A stretch of DNA of 38,973 nt. It comes from Streptococcus sp. HMSC072G04. Its GTDB lineage: Bacteria; Bacillota; Bacilli; Lactobacillales; Streptococcaceae. The notes under the pieces were generated by a model. The model was given only the letters and a program-made list of their open reading frames with translations. It had not been told where the DNA came from and did not search any database. The position numbers were made by a program, and so were the translations under genes. Shown here piece after piece: positions 34,191-38,973 of the stretch (its first letter is position 1; every line of letters begins with the position of its first letter). The DNA lies in NCBI RefSeq assembly GCF_001813295.1, contig NZ_KV811999.1:1-38973 (forward strand). The letters are read 5' to 3'.

Positions 34191-34817
34191 ATGATTAGCG
34201 TAGAACATTTAACCAAATCATTTGGCCAACGAACGGTCTTTCAAGATTTGAGCTTGCAATTTACAGAAGGTAAGGTCTATGCTCTGATCGGAAATAGTGG
34301 GTGTGGTAAAACAACCTTGCTTAATATCTTGGCGAAGATAGAGCCTTATGAAGAAGGGAATATAAGCTATCAAGGGCAAGAACTGAAACAAATCAAACAG
34401 CATCACTTCTTTAAGCGTGAATTAGGTTATCTCTTTCAAAACTTTGGCCTACTTGAAAACGAAACGATCGGTAAAAATTTAGATTTGGGATTGATTGGTC
34501 AAAAATTAACGAAAAAGGAGAAGAAGCAGCAAGAAGAAGAAGTACTCAAAAAAGTAGGACTGGCTTACCTTTCTCTGGATCAAAAGATTTATGAATTATC
34601 GGGGGGAGAGGCGCAACGTGTCGCATTAGCTAAAGTTATTTTAAAAGATCCACCTTTGATTTTAGCGGATGAACTAACTGCAGCACTGGATCCAGAAACC
34701 TCACAAGAGGTGATGGACTTGCTCTTAATGTTAAAGAATCAAGAGCGTATAATCATTATTGCAACCCATAATCCAGTAATTTGGGAAAAAGCTGACGAAG
34801 TGGTAAAACTCAACTAG
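34191..34817 (+). CDS. ABC transporter ATPase, lactococcin 972 type
   Basis: A 208-residue stand-alone ATPase: Walker A IGNSGCGKTT (33-42), Q-loop YLFQNFGLLENETIG, signature LSGGEAQRVALAKVIL, Walker B LILADELTAALD, H-loop ATHNP. It resembles LolD/MacB-type ATPases, and the QNFGLLENETI segment is typical of the group paired with bacteriocin-associated permeases. It starts one base after the permease stop, so the two are translationally coupled and form one transporter. Walker B is followed by ADE rather than LDE, common in this family. The 214 bases after it contain only the next gene's promoter. Confidence 0.85.
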   Translation: MISVEHLTKSFGQRTVFQDLSLQFTEGKVYALIGNSGCGKTTLLNILAKIEPYEEGNISYQGQELKQIKQHHFFKRELGYLFQNFGLLENETIGKNLDLGLIGQKLTKKEKKQQEEEVLKKVGLAYLSLDQKIYELSGGEAQRVALAKVILKDPPLILADELTAALDPETSQEVMDLLLMLKNQERIIIIATHNPVIWEKADEVVKLN

Positions 34818-34965
34818 TATATGGCTGAAGAATGGTAGGATCTTCTGTATTATCTTTTATAGTTAGCTATTCATGAGGTAAGAGCTGTTGAAGAAAAAAG
34901 ATTATGTCAAACAAAAATGTTTAAGATTTTTCATCAAAAGTTAGTTCATGACAAGGCCTCTTTTC

Positions 34966-34994
34966 TTGATATTCAAAAATAATGAGAGTAGAAT
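34966..34994 (+). promoter_or_regulatory. Promoter of the gene at 35032
   Basis: TTGATA (34966-34971), 17-bp spacer, TAGAAT (34989-34994). Confidence 0.6.
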
Positions 34995-35031
34995 ATAGAG
35001 GAAATCTGAACAAAAAAGGGGATCATATTCG

Positions 35032-35673
35032 ATGATGAAAATTCCAGTTGAAAATCTTGGTCTATTTGAACAGTTAGATCGTATAGTAGTGGCTTTTTTT
35101 AGCAAACAACAACCTTCCAGTCCTTATGATTTGAATGTCAGTATTACACAAGGACACCTTGACCAGAAAAAGCAAGAGCTCGAACCATTAGGCTATCAAG
35201 CTGTCCAACTACCATTAGGAATGGCTTTAGATAATATCATCCAGCAACCTCATTATAAAGATTTGATCCTTGGCGGACTTGCTCCCGACGAAATTATAGT
35301 CAGCAAAGAAGAATTAATGCCTTTAAAAGATATTGTGGATAGTTTTTGTATTATGTACGCTGCAGCGAATAACAGACTGGAAAATAGTAAGGCTTATGAA
35401 TTAATGAAAGATAAGACGGTTTATTTTATTGGTAAACTATTTACAGATTTTCCAAAAGCCGGTGATGAAATTGCTTATTTAGGAATTGATCGAATAGCGA
35501 GCGATGGTACACAATATGAAGCAGTTAAATGCTTTCTAACGGAAGAGAGTGCAGAGAAGTTCAATGGTGAAAAAAGACCGGTCACCCCTGCAAACTTGGC
35601 CTATCTAAAATCATTCTGGGGAAAACCAGTCATTATTGAGCCACACCGTAATTATTGGATCGAATTTTTATAG
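35032..35673 (+). CDS. Uncharacterised soluble protein
   Basis: A 213-residue protein without signal peptide or membrane helix. I do not recognise it with certainty; a resemblance to DUF4299 or to SseB-like proteins (segment VYFIGKLFTDFPKAGDEIAYLGIDRI) is only an impression. The first two codons are both ATG (35032, 35035); AAAGGGG lies about 10 bases upstream. It has its own promoter and shares a bidirectional terminator with xerS, which converges on it. Confidence 0.55.
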   Translation: MMKIPVENLGLFEQLDRIVVAFFSKQQPSSPYDLNVSITQGHLDQKKQELEPLGYQAVQLPLGMALDNIIQQPHYKDLILGGLAPDEIIVSKEELMPLKDIVDSFCIMYAAANNRLENSKAYELMKDKTVYFIGKLFTDFPKAGDEIAYLGIDRIASDGTQYEAVKCFLTEESAEKFNGEKRPVTPANLAYLKSFWGKPVIIEPHRNYWIEFL

Positions 35674-35680
35674 AAAGTAT

Positions 35681-35724
35681 AAAAGAGCGGTAGACATTCA
35701 AAAAATCTATCGCTCTTTTTAAAA
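35681..35724. terminator. Bidirectional terminator between the 35032 gene and xerS
   Basis: AAAAGAGCGGTAGA / TCTATCGCTCTTTT stem (one wobble) flanked by A-run and T-run, so it can stop transcription from both converging genes. Confidence 0.8.
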
Positions 35725-35729
35725 CTAAT

Positions 35730-35753
35730 ATATTACATAATTTACGTTATGTA
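35730..35753. repeat. 24-bp repeat, copy 2
   Basis: Reverse-complement copy of the sequence at 27781-27804 (23 of 24 bases equal), with core TTACATAA-N6-TTATGTAA. In the xerS direction it begins 3 bases after the xerS stop codon, much as copy 1 follows acoB. Confidence 0.7.
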
Positions 35754-35756
35754 ATT

Positions 35757-36827
35757 TTATAAACTATCCAAGGCATTTTTCTGCTCATCATTAACGATAT
35801 GCGTATATAAGTCTGTAACTTGGGTGCTAGCATGTCCCAGCTGGTGGCTGACCAAAACCTGTGATTTGGTAGCATCATAGAGACGAGTTGCTAATGTATG
35901 GCGAAGCTTGTGGGGTGTCACGCGGACTTTGAAGTCTTCTGAATACTTGGCGACCATCTTTTCAACGCTAGAAGCATCGATCCGGTTTGGAACACCTCGA
36001 TACAAGGTTAAGAATAGGGCTGTATCAGTCTTTTCTGTCTTGTAACGTTTGTCTCGAATAGCGAGATATTGTTCTAAATACGGCTTAGCAAAGGCAGCAA
36101 CATTGACTGAGTCTCGTTTTCCACCTTTTCGAGTAACGTCAATGACCATCATCTTAAGATTAAGATCACGAAGGTCCAAGTTGACTGCCTCAGATAAACG
36201 GACGCCAGAGGCAAGAAGGAGTGCGATTATGGCTAAATCTCGCTCTTTATTCTTATTAAAAGAGGATAAGGCACGATTTGAGAGTGTTTGAGGGTACTCC
36301 TGGTCGATATAGTTAAGAAAACCTTCTGTTTCATCCCCTAAAAAGAGTTTTTGCTTGATATTTTCAGCTCGAGCAGCCAAGGTTTCTTTCTTTTTCTTGG
36401 TAGCAACCTTCTTCATGACGTTGCGGTAGAAATAAGGTTCCCCTTGCTCGTTTTCAACTTCCTCAGTCAAATACTTATAGAGACTAGATAGTGCAGAAAG
36501 GGTGCGGTTAATCGTTGTTTGGGAAACCCCGTTTTTTGTCGTATTGGCATTGAGCAGAGGACGTTCACGTAAGTAAAGAATAAAGGATTCCATGTCTTTC
36601 TTGGTCATGTGCTCCAGAACGTCTAAAGGGATCTCGGCCATGGTATCAGCATCCGATATACCAGATTCCAAAACCCAGGTGAAAAATCGATCGTATTCCT
36701 TTAAGTATTCGTACAAAGTTGTAAAACTGTATGGAACGGCCAGTTTCGATTGATAATATTCCAATACATACCAGGGCATGACTTGTTTGAGTTTATCAAT
36801 TCGTTCTAATAAGATCTCGCGTTTCAT
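35757..36827 (-). CDS. xerS: Tyrosine recombinase XerS
   Basis: A 356-residue single-subunit Xer recombinase that resolves chromosome dimers at difSL with the help of FtsK in streptococci and lactococci. The N-terminal SAM-like DNA-binding domain (to about 150) is followed by the catalytic domain with Arg in [10 protein letters not shown], Lys in [14 protein letters not shown], the LGHAS His and the nucleophile Tyr in TDLYTH, so the active site is complete. The ATG at 36827 ([12 protein letters not shown]) has GGAG 6 bases upstream and agrees with the pneumococcal protein; a TTG four codons earlier is rejected. It runs leftward, opposite to all genes to its left. difSL lies 52 bases upstream. 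Confidence 0.97.
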   Translation of the reverse strand: MKREILLERIDKLKQVMPWYVLEYYQSKLAVPYSFTTLYEYLKEYDRFFTWVLESGISDADTMAEIPLDVLEHMTKKDMESFILYLRERPLLNANTTKNGVSQTTINRTLSALSSLYKYLTEEVENEQGEPYFYRNVMKKVATKKKKETLAARAENIKQKLFLGDETEGFLNYIDQEYPQTLSNRALSSFNKNKERDLAIIALLLASGVRLSEAVNLDLRDLNLKMMVIDVTRKGGKRDSVNVAAFAKPYLEQYLAIRDKRYKTEKTDTALFLTLYRGVPNRIDASSVEKMVAKYSEDFKVRVTPHKLRHTLATRLYDATKSQVLVSHQLGHASTQVTDLYTHIVNDEQKNALDSL

Positions 36828-36855
36828 GTTTTTCTCCAAATCTTTCTATACTAGT

Positions 36856-36884
36856 AGTATAGCATAGCCAGATATATTTTTCAA
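36856..36884 (-). promoter_or_regulatory. Proximal xerS promoter sharing bases with difSL
   Basis: On the minus strand, TTGAAA (36879-36884), 17-bp spacer, then the extended -10 TGCTATACT, whose hexamer lies at 36856-36861. The -35 hexamer is the last six bases of difSL. A perfect 17-bp palindrome CTATACTA-G-TAGTATAG (36846-36862) covers the -10 region. Confidence 0.65.
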
Positions 36885-36909
36885 GAAAATTATAGTTTTT
36901 CGGAAAGAT
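36879..36909 (-). other. difSL chromosome dimer resolution site
   Basis: A 31-bp sequence. In the xerS direction it begins ATCTTTCCGAAAA, has the centre ACTATA, and ends ATTTTCTTGAAA. I recognise it as the difSL site of streptococci/lactococci, which lies directly upstream of xerS. It marks the replication terminus. Confidence 0.93.
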
Positions 36910-36920
36910 GTTATAGAGGT

Positions 36921-36949
36921 TCTATAGGACTGTTTTGTATCCTTGTCAA
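36921..36949 (-). promoter_or_regulatory. Distal xerS promoter
   Basis: On the minus strand, TTGACA (36944-36949), 17-bp spacer, TATAGA (36921-36926). Transcripts from here would read through difSL. Confidence 0.5.
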
Positions 36950-37004
36950 TAACTAAAAAAATTTTTTAAGCCATAGATCATAACTAAAAAAATTTTTTAA
37001 GCCA
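36949..37004. repeat. Perfect 25-bp direct repeat beside difSL, period 31 bp
   Basis: Copies at 36949-36973 and 36980-37004 are identical, with core CTAAAAAAATTTTTTAAG. The A-tract/T-tract core should be intrinsically bent. Confidence 0.85.
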
Positions 37005-37017
37005 ATTATATTCAATT

Positions 37018-37098
37018 ATGTACTTTATTTAAGTGAACACTGGAAATCTTAAAAGCTATCCATCTACTGTAATATGTACTTTATCTAAGTGAAAACTG
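37018..37098. repeat. Second direct-repeat pair, period 56 bp
   Basis: 25-bp copies at 37018-37042 and 37074-37098 share ATGTACTTTAT, TAAGTGAA and ACTG, with two differences. No gene lies between 36863 and 37159; besides these repeats it holds difSL and the distal xerS promoter. Confidence 0.8.
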
Positions 37099-37128
37099 AT
37101 AATTTTTCAATTGTACATTTTGACAATA

Positions 37129-37165
37129 TAAAAACACTTTATATTACTTAAAGTGTTTTTATTTT
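37129..37165. terminator. Terminator, probably bidirectional
   Basis: TAAAAACACTTT / AAAGTGTTTTTA stem with a T-run on the right. It faces the 3' end of the zinc-ribbon remnant. Confidence 0.7.
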
Positions 37166-37458
37166 TTTATATCTTTTTTAAACTTTATAAAATGTTCTTG
37201 CTTTCTTCTGTAACCTTTGCAAATCGAACACCCCTTTTTATTTCGTTTTCTGTACGCCATTCTTTGTTTAACTTGAATTTTATAACGATGATTAAGGTTT
37301 TCTTGACATATCCACCATACAGACATATTACTTAACTCTGTAATTTCAGTTGGACTTGCTATCAAGAAGTTATTTACATAATCCCACTCGTTCATTAGAC
37401 TTTGTTGAGTTGTTGCTAAGTCGTTAAATCCTTTTAAAACTTTTTGATTCGTGCACAA
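37159..37458 (-). pseudogene. Truncated zinc-ribbon (DUF4379-type) protein
   Basis: A 99-codon minus-strand frame matching one unit of the 'probable zinc-ribbon' repeat: a KGFNDLATTQQSLMNEWDY block, then VWWICQENLNHRYK and GCSICKG, giving Cys/His...Cys-x-x-Cys metal ligands. Full proteins of this type are usually several hundred residues with many such units. Here only one unit and a basic tail remain. There is no ATG or ribosome binding site at the front (the frame opens at a TTG), so this is probably a 3' fragment of a larger gene. Such proteins are common in mobile and defence-rich regions. Confidence 0.6.
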
Positions 37459-37469
37459 GTGTGTAAATT

Positions 37470-37499
37470 TTGTAAAACAATTTCAAAATGTGGTAGACT
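37470..37499 (+). promoter_or_regulatory. Possible promoter of the gene at 37548
   Basis: TTGTAA (37470-37475), 18-bp spacer, TAGACT (37494-37499). Confidence 0.35.
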
Positions 37500-37547
37500 A
37501 GATATGAATTTTGATGGACGATAATTAGGTCTGACAAAAGGTTACAT

Positions 37548-38561
37548 ATGGAAAAATTAGTTTTTATCGGAATGCTAGTTTTCTTAGCAGTTGTGTTTAT
37601 TGGAATATTGTTTTGGCTGCGTTATAGAATGGAGAACACCTTTGAGAACGGTGTTCCAGTGTACGATGCCCCAGCAAATAATCAGACTAGAACGAGTAAG
37701 CTAAGCGTAGGAGAGTATGCAGTGCACATAGTTTTAATACTAATTAGCGCTGTAATTGCCTTTAAGGTCATGGGCATGTTCCGTCATGGGGCGGCGCCAA
37801 TTGGTGCTGCTATAATCACGCCTTCTATAATGGCGCTTTTCAATGCACGAAGGAGAACCGGGAAATCTTGGATAGGTATCGTTGCAGTGCTTATGATATT
37901 CGTGTTTTTGATGTTTGTATATATAATTATAGGTCTACCTGATAACGCACCTCCACTTAAAATTGACAGAACTGAAATTCATCTTACAGAGACTAAGATT
38001 TCGGATTTAATAGACCAGGGGTTTGAAATCTATGTGTCAAATGGTAGACATGATTATCCTAATTATAATGAGCTTTTGACAACGGGAAGCTATTCTAAAT
38101 ACCAAGGAGCTGGGGTTAGCGTACCAAACGGCTTTAAGTCATATGACTCAGCAGTTACGCGATCTACCTATCTTCTTGTAAAGAAGAATATAGTTCTCGG
38201 ATGTATAGGTGTTTACGGAGATAAGAGGAAGAGTACGGAGCTGAAGGACTGTGTAGTTACGCAGGTTTGCTTCGATTCTGAGTGCACAGCTGTTGCCAAA
38301 AAATATGGAATTTCATATAATATAGATGGTATAGATTTGCTAAAGAAGCTTGACGAAAACGAGTTCACGAAAGTATTTGGGAAAAAAATATGGCTGACTC
38401 CAAGCGAGCCAAGAGATGAATATTTGGGTCATTATGGCGTGCAGTGGGGAGCAGGTAACAATGAATTTTTTTGGAATCATTATTTTATGAATTTAGACCT
38501 TGATTCGAATAATGATATAGTTAATTTTAATTTTAGTTCTAATATTGCAGCAGAGCGATAG
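37548..38561 (+). CDS. Hypothetical membrane protein, probably acquired
   Basis: A 337-residue protein I do not recognise. It has an N-terminal helix (residues 4-24), three more hydrophobic segments (about 57-75, 80-95 and 108-130) and a C-terminal non-membrane domain of about 200 residues that begins KIDRTEIHLTETKISDLIDQGFEIY and contains two Cys in a CFDSEC pair. Isoleucine is often encoded by ATA, unlike the housekeeping genes to the left, which suggests transfer from another low-GC Firmicute. AAAAGG precedes the ATG. It runs rightward beyond difSL, against the expected gene direction on that side. Confidence 0.65.
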   Translation: MEKLVFIGMLVFLAVVFIGILFWLRYRMENTFENGVPVYDAPANNQTRTSKLSVGEYAVHIVLILISAVIAFKVMGMFRHGAAPIGAAIITPSIMALFNARRRTGKSWIGIVAVLMIFVFLMFVYIIIGLPDNAPPLKIDRTEIHLTETKISDLIDQGFEIYVSNGRHDYPNYNELLTTGSYSKYQGAGVSVPNGFKSYDSAVTRSTYLLVKKNIVLGCIGVYGDKRKSTELKDCVVTQVCFDSECTAVAKKYGISYNIDGIDLLKKLDENEFTKVFGKKIWLTPSEPRDEYLGHYGVQWGAGNNEFFWNHYFMNLDLDSNNDIVNFNFSSNIAAER

Positions 38562-38588
38562 AAGAATTTGCAGGGATAATTAGGCAAA

Positions 38589-38915
38589 ATGAAAAAGAAA
38601 AAAGTACTAAGTAAGACAAAGTATGCTATTTATCTTCTGATGGTCCACCTTATATGCATACTTTTCACTATAAGCAAAATAATGATACCTTCATGGGGTC
38701 ACTGGTTAGAGACGACACGCTTTCTTTGGACAAGCTTTCCTGCCTATGTATGCGTGTTAATAGCCATTCTCCCAATGGTATGCTTTTGGCCATATTTGAT
38801 TAGTGCAGATTTTAAGCCGGGTACAGCAAAGACTTTGCTTGCGACTTTTGGTCTAATAGTAGGTAACGTGACTCTGATTTTGATATATACGACTATTTTG
38901 CACAAGGTATTATAG
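38589..38915 (+). CDS. Hypothetical three-helix membrane protein
   Basis: A 108-residue membrane protein with a basic N-terminus (MKKKKVLSKTKY) and three hydrophobic segments (about 12-32, 48-70 and 84-105). Not recognised. There is no good ribosome binding site; the gene starts 27 bases after its neighbour and is probably in the same transcript. Codon use is like that of the neighbour and unlike the core genes. Confidence 0.6.
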   Translation: MKKKKVLSKTKYAIYLLMVHLICILFTISKIMIPSWGHWLETTRFLWTSFPAYVCVLIAILPMVCFWPYLISADFKPGTAKTLLATFGLIVGNVTLILIYTTILHKVL

Positions 38916-38920
38916 GTATA

Positions 38921-38948
38921 AAAAAATCCCTTTATAGGGATTTTTTTA
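38921..38948 (+). terminator. Terminator after accessory membrane genes
   Basis: AAAAAATCCC / GGGATTTTTT stem with a short TTTATA loop. Confidence 0.85.
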
Positions 38949-38973
38949 TTATGTGACTTTCAGTCCGTCTCGC

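Noticed and set aside
36879..36895. CodY-like box within difSL
   Set aside because: Resemblance comes from the conserved difSL sequence itself and the half-site spacing is off by one.
36949..37098. CRISPR array
   Set aside because: Only two copies of each repeat, unequal periods (31 and 56 bp), strongly A/T-rich, and no cas genes.
37153..37335. 60-codon plus-strand frame
   Set aside because: Lies on a terminator and opposite the zinc-ribbon remnant; Phe/Leu-rich T-run translation.

Overview
The window is chromosomal DNA from a Streptococcus, most likely an oral species of the sanguinis/mitis group. The protein sequences (DprA, TopA, TrmFO, RbgA, XerS and the AcoABC-Lpd-LplA set) read as typical streptococcal orthologues. 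Intergenic signals are low-GC Firmicute: TATAAT/TTGACA promoters, AAGGAG ribosome binding sites and hairpin-plus-T terminators. The species is inferred from recall of gene content and sequence, not from a search.

Layout. 0.2-1.95 kb: three tandem paralogous lipoprotein genes, each with its own promoter and terminator. 2-5.6 kb: a heterodimeric ABC exporter behind a hairpin leader. 5.7-8.6 kb: a GNAT acetyltransferase, a cardiolipin synthase gene that is frameshifted and has lost a catalytic histidine, and an AlkD-type DNA alkylation repair gene. 8.6-13.5 kb: a stand-alone structured RNA (possibly the 'asd' motif), a DUF3137/LemA pair, then asd and dapA of the aspartate/lysine pathway with a CodY-like box at asd, and a small membrane protein. 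13.6-22.7 kb: housekeeping genes (ATP-cone protein, rbgA, rnhB, a ROK protein, dprA, topA), then a satD/DUF3307 pair behind a repeated palindromic operator, then trmFO. 22.8-25.6 kb: two esterase-fold proteins plus an ATP-grasp ligase. 25.7-32 kb: a 2-oxoacid dehydrogenase operon (acoA, acoB, acoC, lpd, lplA) with a cre-like site on its promoter and a tandem hairpin repeat between acoB and acoC. 32-35.7 kb: a lactococcin-972-type permease/ATPase pair without a recognisable bacteriocin gene, and an uncharacterised gene.

35.7-36.9 kb holds xerS on the minus strand. Immediately upstream lies a 31-bp sequence that I recognise as difSL, the chromosome dimer resolution site of streptococci, so the window reaches the replication terminus. 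All genes left of it run rightward toward dif, as expected for leading-strand genes. Right of it (36.95-38.97 kb) the DNA changes character: two families of direct repeats, a truncated zinc-ribbon remnant and two membrane-protein genes unlike the rest. This looks like accessory DNA next to dif.

The most interesting items are: (i) the proximal xerS promoter takes its -35 box from the last six bases of difSL, so XerS binding could control its own gene; (ii) the SatD protein combines a cyclase-like domain carrying two candidate metal aspartates with a C-terminal HTH, and sits behind three copies of a GTTATAATAGACAT motif, one of which contains its -10 box; (iii) the doubly damaged cls gene; (iv) the tandem hairpin element inside the aco operon; (v) a 24-bp repeat placed right after the stop codons of both acoB and xerS; (vi) two mutually exclusive hairpins in the trmFO leader.
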